Source: DASWLF01 sp963768765 (lineage in GTDB: Bacteria; Desulfobacterota; Desulfobaccia; Desulfobaccales; 0-14-0-80-60-11). From it: 64,000 nucleotides of DNA. A program made the translations under genes and the position numbers. The notes beneath the pieces are model-generated. The model worked only from the letters and a program-made list of their open reading frames with translations, was not told the DNA's origin and ran no database searches. The DNA lies in assembly GCA_963768765.1 (NCBI GenBank), contig CAVYJK010000033.1, positions 1 through 64,000 on the forward strand. The letters are read 5' to 3'. Shown one piece after another: positions 33,692 to 40,914 of this stretch. How positions within the stretch are numbered: the stretch's first letter is position 1; each line of letters begins with the position of its first letter.

Positions 33692-33948
33692 CCTCCACCT
33701 CTCTTGTTAATTTTTTCACAATTCTAAGAATAAAAGATAGCGCCTGTCAACCTTTTAAAAGTGAGATTAAAGAAATCTGGTGGATAGCTCTCCCCGGGTT
33801 GCTGCGCCAGGCTGCCGGGGCAAAGTCCGGTGGCGGCTGAGGCCAAAATATTGAACCAATATAATCCTTTAATTTAAGCTGGTTACTCTTTGCCCCTGGG
33901 TTCCGGTCAAAGAAATGCGACCAGGGAAGATTCAAAGAAGGAGATGTT

Positions 33949-34023
33949 TTGGATAACTATCTGATATTGCGAATAAAAAATATCATCGATAATTTGGCAC
34001 ACATTCTGCATTTTAATAGATGA
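33949..34023 (+). CDS. Possible 24-residue small peptide or leader
   Basis: A TTG-initiated frame gives a 24-residue peptide with an alternating hydrophobic/charged helix pattern (LILRIKNIIDNLAHILHF). AAGGAG lies five bases before the TTG after an ATG-containing spacer, and the terminator follows 70 bases downstream. Together they could form a short mRNA. An overlapping ATG at 33944 stops after six codons. Evidence is weak. Confidence 0.25.
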   Translation: MDNYLILRIKNIIDNLAHILHFNR

Positions 34024-34092
34024 AGATACGAACCGATTAAGGTTACCCCCATCCCCCCCTTAATGAAAGTTCGTATGCCATTTCTCCTTTCG

Positions 34093-34123
34093 ATGGCCGG
34101 GTTCCCCCCCCGGCCATTTTTTT
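34093..34123 (+). terminator. Intrinsic terminator upstream of Cys-rich protein gene
   Basis: ATGGCCGGG pairs perfectly with CCCGGCCAT over a TTCCCCC loop, followed by a run of T's. It points rightward although no long gene ends there, so it may end a small RNA or the short frame at 33949. Confidence 0.7.
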
Positions 34124-34137
34124 CACCCGGAATCTGG

Positions 34138-34167
34138 TTGACTTATGGCAATTAAGTTGTATATATA
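34138..34167 (+). promoter_or_regulatory. Sigma-70-like promoter abutting the start codon at 34173
   Basis: The -35 box TTGACT (34138-34143) is followed 16 bases later by TATATA (34160-34165), with a shifted TATATA at 34162. A transcript would start near 34170, essentially at the ATG, which would make the mRNA leaderless unless an internal GTG start is used. Confidence 0.5.
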
Positions 34168-34172
34168 AAAAT

Positions 34173-34535
34173 ATGGCCCGGTTGGAGAAACATCTCCTTC
34201 TCAAGTGGGCAGTGCTTTTCTGCTCCTTGCTCTTGCCCCTGGTCCCCCTGGCGGTCGTGCAGGCGGCTCAGCCAGGCCCCTCGCACTGCGGCATGGCGGC
34301 ATGCCCTTGCACCTGTTGCCAGCCTACCGGGCCCCAATGTCAACATTCCGGCTCCTCCTCCTCCTCCTCCTCTTCCTGCGCCTGCCCGGTCTTGCCGGGC
34401 CTTCTCGCCATCGCGCCGGGCGTGCCAACCGGGCTGGAAGCTCCCTTCGCGCCGGTTATATTCAATCCGGCATTGGATCCAATCATTCTTGGCATCTTCC
34501 ACCCGCCTGAAAACCATCTGCCTCATTCTATCTAA
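34173..34535 (+). CDS. Small exported Cys-rich protein, unknown function
   Basis: The 120-residue product has a signal peptide (WAVLFCSLLLPLVPLAVVQAAQ). The mature part opens with a dense cysteine cluster HCGMAACPCTCCQPTGPQCQ, a run of eight serines coded by TCC repeats, and CACP. A Pro/Ile-rich tail follows. The cysteine spacing suggests metal binding or disulfide knots in the periplasm. It is the first gene of the Met-rich island and is preceded by its own promoter. No known family was recognised. Confidence 0.6.
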   Translation: MARLEKHLLLKWAVLFCSLLLPLVPLAVVQAAQPGPSHCGMAACPCTCCQPTGPQCQHSGSSSSSSSSCACPVLPGLLAIAPGVPTGLEAPFAPVIFNPALDPIILGIFHPPENHLPHSI

Positions 34536-34710
34536 CCCTTAGTCGCAAGATCTTTGGTGAACTTCGTCTAACTTCCGGCTGGCCGGAGAGGCCTCAGGCC
34601 TGCTTCTGGTCTGCCCGAACAGCCTCTCCCGGTTTTGGCAGAGGCGGAAAGGGGGCGGTGGGCCCTGGGCCCGCCCTCCATGAACAGCTATCTTAAAGGA
34701 GAGCAAAAGA

Positions 34711-35076
34711 ATGTCTAAAAATAGCAGATGGGCAGTTTGCCTGGCCCTGGGCCTGGCGCTGATTTTCTCCGTGAGTCTGCCCCTGGGAGCGCAAGCCCAA
34801 ATGGGCGGCCGCATGGGCTCTGGAAGCACCGTGCAGAGTAATATGGGGGGAGGAACCCCCATGGGTAATGCCGCCATGCAGGGGGTTAACGCGGGTTCTC
34901 AAACCATGACCCCCGGTGCGGGCATGGGTTATCAATTAAATGGTAACATGGGCGGCAGCATGGGTTCCGGCAGCCCGGGCAGCATGAGCTCCGGGGTCAT
35001 GGGCTCCGGGGTCATGGGCGCCATTGGGACCGGCGGCGCCATGGGGAGCCACTCCATGGGAGCCAGGACTCGCTGA
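34711..35076 (+). CDS. Secreted Met/Gly-rich protein 1
   Basis: This 121-residue protein has a clear signal (AVCLALGLALIFSVSLPLGAQAQ). Its mature ~91 residues hold fourteen methionines in MG, SMG, NMGG and VMG units, with much Gly/Ser and one His. Such Met-rich low-complexity tracts bind Cu(I) or Ag(I) in CopA/PcoA/CusF-type proteins. A start at 34711 follows AAAGGAGAGC. The family is unknown. Two similar proteins follow, so it is one member of a small paralogous set. Confidence 0.65.
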   Translation: MSKNSRWAVCLALGLALIFSVSLPLGAQAQMGGRMGSGSTVQSNMGGGTPMGNAAMQGVNAGSQTMTPGAGMGYQLNGNMGGSMGSGSPGSMSSGVMGSGVMGAIGTGGAMGSHSMGARTR

Positions 35077-35202
35077 GACACACTGATATAATTTAATCGT
35101 CTTGGGCCCGGCTCCTTTAGCGCCGGGCCCGGGACTTGAGGGAAGATTAGGGGACAAGATCCCTGGTTGACCCAGCCAAAAAGAACTAGTGGAAGATATC
35201 TT

Positions 35203-35373
35203 ATGGCAAGATGCAAATGGTTGACCCTTTGCCTGGCCTTCATCATGGCGGCTGCCCTGGGGGCAAGTTTGCCCGGCGGCGCCCAGGCCATGATGGTGGC
35301 CGGCATGGGCGTAGGCGCCATGGGAGGCGGCATGCAGGGGAACCCTTTCCTGACAAGGAGAACGATACAATGA
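35203..35373 (+). CDS. Secreted Met/Gly-rich protein 2 (short)
   Basis: The ATG at 35203, with GGAAGATATC upstream, gives a 56-residue precursor. Its signal is CLAFIMAAALGASLPGGAQA, followed by MMVAGMGVGAMGGGMQG. The mature peptide is only ~27 residues with five methionines. The TGA overlaps the ATG of the next gene (ATGA), indicating translational coupling. It may be a truncated paralogue of its neighbours. Confidence 0.55.
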   Translation: MARCKWLTLCLAFIMAAALGASLPGGAQAMMVAGMGVGAMGGGMQGNPFLTRRTIQ

Positions 35374-35723
35374 AAAAATCAATTCGGGCAATCTGCCTGT
35401 CATTGATAGTGGCGGTGGCCATGGCCTGGATTTTTATCGGGCTGGCGCAAGCCCAGTGCGGCGGGTCCATGGACCATAACTCCATGGGACCCTCGGGGTC
35501 CATGGGGCAATTGCAGATGGGTCATGGCAACATGGATTCCATGAGCCAGGGCCAACCCATGGGCGCGGGCAACATGGGCCCGAGCCAGATGGGCGCCGGC
35601 CAGATGGGGCCCGGGGGCATGGGCGCAGCCGGCATGGGGCCGGGCAATCCGCAAGCCGGCAATAATGCCGGCTCCGGAGGTTCCTCCTCCGGTCACGCCG
35701 GCCACGTGAATCCGCAACAGTAA
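35370..35723 (+). CDS. Secreted Met/Gly-rich protein 3
   Basis: The product of 117 residues has a signal peptide (AICLSLIVAVAMAWIFIGLAQA). The mature part starts with Cys and SMDHNSMG, then repeats of QMG, NMG and GMG, with about twelve methionines and five histidines including a final HAGH. The MDHxSMG pattern is the classic copper-binding style seen in CopA/CopB and PcoA. It starts at 35370, overlapping the previous stop, after ACAAGGAG. It is probably periplasmic or extracellular. The function is inferred only from composition. Confidence 0.65.
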   Translation: MKKSIRAICLSLIVAVAMAWIFIGLAQAQCGGSMDHNSMGPSGSMGQLQMGHGNMDSMSQGQPMGAGNMGPSQMGAGQMGPGGMGAAGMGPGNPQAGNNAGSGGSSSGHAGHVNPQQ

Positions 35724-35737
35724 AGGCATAATCAGCA

Positions 35738-35770
35738 ATGGTGGGGGAGGCCTCCGGGCTTCCCCCACCA
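35738..35770 (+). terminator. Hairpin after the Met-rich genes
   Basis: GGTGGGGGAGGCC pairs with GGCTTCCCCCACC across a short loop just after the stop of the last Met-rich gene. It lacks a good T-run and may be a processing stem. Confidence 0.45.
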
Positions 35771-35820
35771 AGGGTTGGTAACTTATATGATCGGGGGAGC
35801 AGCGATCCCCCGAAATAGTA

Positions 35821-35853
35821 AAAGCCGGGCAGGAATCTTCCTTGCCCGGCTTT
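35821..35853. terminator. Bidirectional terminator between convergent genes
   Basis: AAAGCCGGGCA pairs with TGCCCGGCTTT, flanked by T's on the right and A/T on the left. It separates the rightward Met-rich genes from the leftward glutamate synthase gene and could end both. Confidence 0.7.
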
Positions 35854-35884
35854 TTGCTGGCCTAGTGGTTGGTATCGATCAGAC

Positions 35885-38519
35885 CTACTCCCAGGAGTCC
35901 TCCACCTGGGTGAGGACCGCCAGTTTGACGGCCTGGACCTTGCGATAGACCTGGTCCGGATGCCGCAAGTGCCCTTCCACCGTGAGCAGGTCCTTCTTTA
36001 TGGAGATGCCGAAGAGGCGTTCGTTCTCCTGCAGATAAGGCAGGATGAGGTTCCAGTCCGCCGCGGTCAGGGGTACGATCTCGCCGCCGTTCAACTGCTC
36101 CTCCACCACCTGCTGGTAGGGGTCCCGGATGTAGAGGGCGCCGCCGGAGGCCAGGGAGAAGAGGTTGGAGCCGGGGTAAGGAGTGCTCTGGGGCTTGAGG
36201 CGCCCCCGGGAATCGAACTCCAGCCCGTTGACGATGATGAAGCCGCCACCCTTCAGGGGATTGCCGGCCATGAAGGACTCGGCCAGGAAGTCCAGGGCGG
36301 TGCCGTTGATGACGGCCCGGGGCCGGCCCACCGCGTTGATGAAGGGCCGCCCGGCGGCGTTCCCCAGGATGAAGACCTCGCCCCCCTTGGCGCCGTACAT
36401 GAAGGTCTGGCCCACGTCGCCGTGGACTACCAGTTTGCCCCGCTTCATGATCTGGCCCAACTGGTCCTGGGCGTTGCCGTGGATGTAAAGAGACATGCCG
36501 TCGATGCCGGAGGCCAGGTAGTCCCCGGTGCTGCCGTAAGCGTCGAGGCGCACCTCGTCGGTGTCGGGGCCGAAGCCGCAACCCAAAAAGCGCTGTCCCT
36601 TGTAGCCGTAAGTGATGAATTGCTTCCAGCCCAGGGTGTAGGCCTGGCACAAGAACCGGGCGTCGCAGTCTTCCCCTTCCGGGGGAAAGCCGGCGGCGTC
36701 CACTACCAGGACCGCGTCGGGTCGGGGCGGCGCCGCCAGGTGGTCCCGGGTCTCCCAATCCACAAAGCGGTAGCGGCTGGGATTGGCAGTCCCCACTTTG
36801 GGGGTGTCCTGGAAGATGTGGCTGAGGGCATCCAGGATCAGCCGGATCAGGTGGCTGCGCTTCTTGTCTCCCGGGTCGTAGCGCCGGTCCAGGAGAAGCG
36901 TCAGGCCGCTGATGGCCGCGGCCTTGGGGCCGTCGCCCTGCCGGGCCTGGGCCGCGGTGACTTCCAGGACTTCCCGGAAGTTGGCGTAGGACCAGGAAGG
37001 GACCCGGCCCCGGACCCACTGGTAGAGATTCTGGCCGCTCGACGTCCGTAAGGTTTGCCTTGACCTGGCTGGAGACTTCCGAGTCTTCCTCCAGCCTGAC
37101 CTCCAGCACGGTGCCGTCCCAGGGCCGCTGATACCAGGGGACGGTCTTGACCTTGCCGAATTTGTCGTGGCAGGAAAGAGAGCGGCCGCCGTTTTTGGAC
37201 TCCAGGGAGAAGATGAAGGCGCCGCCGTCGGTGGCGCTGCCGCCCCGGGCGTTCCAGTAGAGGTCGGCCACCGGGCAGAAGCGGCTGTCTTCGGCGGAAA
37301 GGCTAGCCAGGGTGGCGTCGATGGCTTGCTTCTCCGAGCAGATGAGGCCGATCTGCACTTCGCCTTCGGAGAGGGCGAAGACCTGGGGGCGCAGCATGGA
37401 GGTGTCGGTGATGCCGATGAGGTCGAAGCGGTCGCGGTCCGGGTCGGTCCGGGCGATGATGAAGAACCAGGGCCCGTCCGGAGAGCCGTGGATGTTGGTG
37501 GCCTGGAGATGCCGGTAAATCCGCTGGCGCTCCGGGGAGAGCAGGTCGAAGTCCCGCTCCGTGGTGGGGGCCATGGATTCGATGACGTACTCCAGGGGGT
37601 AGCCGTAGAGCCGGTGCCACAGGTCGAAGGTGAGGACCGCCACCTCGGTATCCGTGAGGAACTGCGGGTAGAAGTGGCGCTGGCTCAAATATTCGCTCAC
37701 CGAAAAGTAATTGGCGAAGTCGCCGTTGTGCACCAGGGCGGTGTTCAGGGCCGCAAAGGGATGGGCCCCGCCGGGGTGCCACACCCGCCCCCGGGTGGGG
37801 TAGCGCTGGTGGGCGATCCAGACGTGGGCCTTAAAGTCCAGCAACTGGTAATAAAGGGCCGCTTCCTCGGCGTAGCCCACGATCTTGATGATCATTATGT
37901 TGCGTCCCTGGGACAGGACAAAGGCCTTCTTTTCCCCCAGGGAGGCGTAATAGGCTTCATTGAGTTTGTAGCAGTTCTGGGCCACAAACTCGTCTTCCAC
38001 CTTGCGCCAGGGCACGTCGTAGAGTTTGTGGCGCTGAATGAAGTACTGCAGGACCTCGGGCTTCACCCGGACGAAGTACTGCCAGACATCCGGGGGCTTC
38101 ACCACCAGGCCGGGCAGGTCCTGCCAGTTGTCGATGGTGGGCTGGCGCCGGGCGTGGTCCACCCGGAAGACGTTGGTGATGAACTGGGCCTCCACCTGGG
38201 AGCGGGCCTCGGTGTCCAGGTAGGCGATCTGGATCAGGTAGTCCTGGTCCAGGATTTCCTGGGAGACCCCCAGGGATTCGGGGACCAGGCCCACCGCGGC
38301 GATGCCACCGCCCTTGCCGTTGCCCCGGTTGTGCATCTGAATGGAGGGGGAGACGATGTGGCGGCCGGCCACCGGCACGTTGGCCGCAAACCCGGTGACC
38401 CCGCAGCCTCCTTCCTCTTCGGCCTTGAGGACGCGGTCCGCCCCATAGGGAGAGGTGAACTCCCGGCGGGTGTCCAGCAACCGGAGGCCCGGGTGGGTAA
38501 GATTATTGGTATTTTCCAT
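35885..38519 (-). CDS. Glutamate synthase glutaminase + GXGXG subunit, frameshifted
   Basis: From ATG 38519 the N-terminal ~450 residues are a class II glutamine amidotransferase. A 38-residue propeptide-like head precedes GGCGVTGF with the presumed nucleophile Cys39. Then come HNGDFANYF and the QRYPTRG region. After a shift near 37035 the second frame gives the GXGXG beta-helix domain (GSTGDYLASGIDGMSLYIHGNAQDQLG, KGGEVFILGNAAGRPF) to the stop at 35885. Removing one base near 37035 joins them into ~880 residues. It supplies ammonia and the structural tail; the FMN domain is in separate genes. This split is typical of archaeal/anaerobe GltB. Confidence 0.82.
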
Positions 38520-38535
38520 AAGATTCACCGAGATA

Positions 38536-38571
38536 GTTCAAAGTTCAAAGTTCAAAGTTCAAAGTTCAAGG
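38536..38571. repeat. GTTCAAA heptamer tract, left
   Basis: Tandem GTTCAAA units run from 38536 to about 38570, just upstream of the glutamate synthase gene start and beside the four-helix-bundle gene's 3' end. Confidence 0.8.
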
Positions 38572-38579
38572 AAAAAAAT

Positions 38580-38969
38580 TCAGTTAAATTTGCTGCCCTT
38601 TTTATCAGAGGCTTTCAAATATCGCAGAAAACCAGCGAGCAAGCGGGAGGCCTCGTCGGCCATTGCCATAAGCTGCTGAACCTGTTCCGATGACGTCAGG
38701 CCGGCATCCAAGGCGACATATAGCAACGCCTTTACTTCGCCCACCGAACCTTTGGCCGTGGCCAGGAATTGTCGGAATTCCTTGTTGCCTTCGCGCTCAA
38801 AACCTTCAGCAATGTTAGCCATGACAGACACTGAGGCCCGGCGCAGCTGGTCCCTCAGGGAAAAATCCGCGGCAATTTTCCCCTGGGAGGTGACTTCATA
38901 AATAATTTTGGTAAGTTCCCGAGCTTTTTTCCATGCTTCAATATCCTCAAAGCGCTCGATTTTAGCCAT
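38580..38969 (-). CDS. Four-helix-bundle protein (23S rRNA IVP/TIGR02436 family)
   Basis: The product of 129 residues starts AKIERFEDIEAWKKARELTKIIY and shows the family's LRDQLRRASVSVMANIAEGFERE and ATAKGSVGEVKALLYVALDAG blocks. These small helical proteins are coded within intervening sequences of 23S rRNA or elsewhere, often near repeats. The role is unknown. It interrupts the glutamate synthase gene series and is flanked on both sides by GTTCAAA tracts, which suggests insertion of a mobile cassette. Its start at 38969 is chosen at the AKIERF edge. Confidence 0.85.
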   Translation of the reverse strand: MAKIERFEDIEAWKKARELTKIIYEVTSQGKIAADFSLRDQLRRASVSVMANIAEGFEREGNKEFRQFLATAKGSVGEVKALLYVALDAGLTSSEQVQQLMAMADEASRLLAGFLRYLKASDKKGSKFN

Positions 38970-38976
38970 GTTCTTA

Positions 38977-39028
38977 AAGTTCAAGGTTCAAAGTTCAAAG
39001 TTCAAGGTTCAAGGTTCAAGGTTCAAAA
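38977..39028. repeat. GTTCAAA/GTTCAAG heptamer tract, middle
   Basis: Seven-base units GTTCAAA and GTTCAAG in series follow the ATG side of the four-helix-bundle gene. Orientation is the same as the left tract. Confidence 0.8.
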
Positions 39029-39175
39029 GTAAGTTTTATTTTCCAAGTCAAACCATTCGCAAAATTCCGTTATCAGTACCGTTAATTCCTATAAATGGAT
39101 TTAACAAAACATTATTGCCCTGCGGAAAGAATAATACCATTTCGCTTTTCTTTAATGCTCGATTGCATCTTCCCT

Positions 39176-39229
39176 TAACTTTGAACTTTGAACTTTGAAC
39201 TTTGAACTTTGAACCTTGAACTTTGAACT
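39176..39229. repeat. TTTGAAC heptamer tract, right (inverted)
   Basis: Tandem TTTGAAC units, the reverse complement of the other two tracts, end six bases before the stop of the FMN-domain gene (39236). With the two left tracts it brackets 38536-39229. Confidence 0.8.
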
Positions 39230-39235
39230 AAACCG

Positions 39236-40789
39236 CTACACCACCCGGCGCAGGTCGTCCTGGACCGGGCGGTCGAAGTAGTCCAGGTGGGCCAGGGTAT
39301 CGGTGCGGCCCACCAGTTCCCGGATGCTACGGAGCCCCAGGCGGCGCAGGATCTCTTTGAGCTGCCAGCTCCAGGAGTAGTACATGTTGCTGATGCGGTT
39401 CACCCCCCAGGAAATGGTCATCAGGTCCACCAGCTCCGGGTCGGTGGTGGCGATGCCCCGGGCGCAACCCCGGCCGGACTCGCAGTTGTGGCAGCGCAGG
39501 CATTCCAGGGCCACCAGGTCCGCGGTGCCGATCTGCACCCCGTCGGCCCCCAGGGCGATGGCCTTGGCCAGGTCGAAGGCGGTGCGGATGCCGCCGGAGG
39601 CGATGAGGGTGACCTGGTCCCGGATGCCTTCGGCCCGGAGGAACTGGTGCACCTTGGGGATGGCGTACTCCACGGGCATGGCGATGTTCTTCTTGGCGAT
39701 GTCCGGGGCGGCGCCGGTGCCGCCGTAGCTGCCGTCCAGCTGCACCACGTGGGCCCCGGCGTAGTAGCTGCCCACGGCCACCATGTCCACGTCGGTGGGG
39801 GTGGAGACCTTGACGGCCACCAGGGCCCGGGGATTGATCTCCTTGATCCAGTCGATGTGCTTCTTGTGGTCCTCCACCGAATAGACGCTATGGAAGGGGA
39901 AGGGCGAGAACAGGGCGCTGCCGGTGACGGATTCCCGCATGCGGGCCACCGCGGGGGTCACCTTGTCGCCCAGCAGGTGGCCGCCCAGGCCGGGTTTGGC
40001 GCCCTGGGCGTATTTGAACTCCACCATGCGCACCCGCTGGATGGTCTCTTCCCGCACCCCGAAGAGGCCGGTGGCCACCTGGGTGACCACGTTATCGTCA
40101 TAGGGGTAAAGTTCCTCGGGGTAGCCGCCTTCGCCGGTGCTCACCATGGTGTTGAAACGCACCGCGGCCTGAACCCGGGAAAGTATGGTGTTGATGGAAA
40201 CCGAGCCGAAGGACATGCCGCCGCCGTACCAGGGCACCGAAAGCTTGATCTGGGGCCGGCCGTCGCCCCGGCGGTTGATCTCCAGGTCCAGAGAGATGTC
40301 GTCATGGGTCAGTTTGAAGTCCGGGCGGTGCTTGGGGAAGAGGAACCGCAGCTGGTCGAAGCCGCCCCCGGAGCCCCCCAGGCAGTATTCCAGGCCGTTG
40401 TAGGGGAGGTTGCCCCATTCCGCCTGCCACCAGGTGCTGAGCAGCAGGTCCGCGGTCCAGCGGGAATCCCCCAGGGTGCTGTAAACCGGGTGGATGCTGA
40501 CCTTGAGGGCCTGGGCCGGACATTTGTTTACGCAATAGAATTCCTTGTCCTGGCAGGCCAGACCCAGGCACAGGTGGCTCTTGGGGCGCCTGATATAGCT
40601 GCCGGCCTTGGTATGGACCCCGTAGGGGCAGACTTCCACGCACTTGCCGCACTTGATGCACTTGGATTCATTGCGCCACACCCGGTACTTGCTGAGCGCG
40701 GTGCGGAACCGGGACGGGGTGGGCACGGGCTGCCAGGGCTGGCCCGGGGCCCAGGATTCGAAGGCAATGACTTTTTTTGGTTTTGCCAT
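39236..40789 (-). CDS. Glutamate synthase FMN-domain subunit with ferredoxin-like head
   Basis: The product has 517 residues. The N-terminus carries CIKCGKCVEVCP (Cys44, 47, 50, 54) and a second Cys set CLGLACQDKEFYCVNKCP. The FMN-binding barrel follows with SVPWYGGGMSFGSVS, STGEGGYPEELYPYDDN, AQGAKPGLGGHLLGDKV, DGSYGGTGAAP and GADGVQIGTADL. The ECLRCHNCESGRGCARGIAT motif is the 3Fe-4S site of GltB. It makes glutamate from 2-oxoglutarate and ammonia channelled from the glutaminase subunit. Electrons probably arrive from ferredoxin, because no GltD is adjacent. Confidence 0.88.
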   Translation of the reverse strand: MAKPKKVIAFESWAPGQPWQPVPTPSRFRTALSKYRVWRNESKCIKCGKCVEVCPYGVHTKAGSYIRRPKSHLCLGLACQDKEFYCVNKCPAQALKVSIHPVYSTLGDSRWTADLLLSTWWQAEWGNLPYNGLEYCLGGSGGGFDQLRFLFPKHRPDFKLTHDDISLDLEINRRGDGRPQIKLSVPWYGGGMSFGSVSINTILSRVQAAVRFNTMVSTGEGGYPEELYPYDDNVVTQVATGLFGVREETIQRVRMVEFKYAQGAKPGLGGHLLGDKVTPAVARMRESVTGSALFSPFPFHSVYSVEDHKKHIDWIKEINPRALVAVKVSTPTDVDMVAVGSYYAGAHVVQLDGSYGGTGAAPDIAKKNIAMPVEYAIPKVHQFLRAEGIRDQVTLIASGGIRTAFDLAKAIALGADGVQIGTADLVALECLRCHNCESGRGCARGIATTDPELVDLMTISWGVNRISNMYYSWSWQLKEILRRLGLRSIRELVGRTDTLAHLDYFDRPVQDDLRRVV

Positions 40790-40831
40790 TGATTTACAAA
40801 ATCTCTCAATATTTAGACTAGTATGTCGTTC

Positions 40832-40893
40832 GGGGCAGGCCTCTGTGCCTGCCCGAAAGCAGTTGTGGGCGGCGGGCACGGAGGCCCGCTCCA
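40832..40893. repeat. Palindromic repeat units between FMN-domain genes
   Basis: GGGGCAGGCCTCTGTGCCTGCCC and, inverted, GGCGGGCACGGAGGCCCGC lie head to head. Both relate to the elements at 2040 and 3590. Confidence 0.6.
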
Positions 40894-40914
40894 AAACCGA
40901 AAACCGAAACCGTC

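Larger units (their letters stand above)
33692..34172. other. Intergenic region: possible sORF, terminator and promoter
   Basis: This ~480-base gap between divergent genes holds a candidate 24-codon frame (33949-34023), a strong plus-strand terminator (34093-34123) and a sigma-70-like promoter (34138-34167). The first 250 bases show nothing recognisable. Confidence 0.5.

Noticed and set aside
38536..39229. CRISPR-like direct repeats
   Set aside because: The heptamer tracts have no spacers or palindromic repeat units and no cas genes; they are tandem microsatellite-like tracts.
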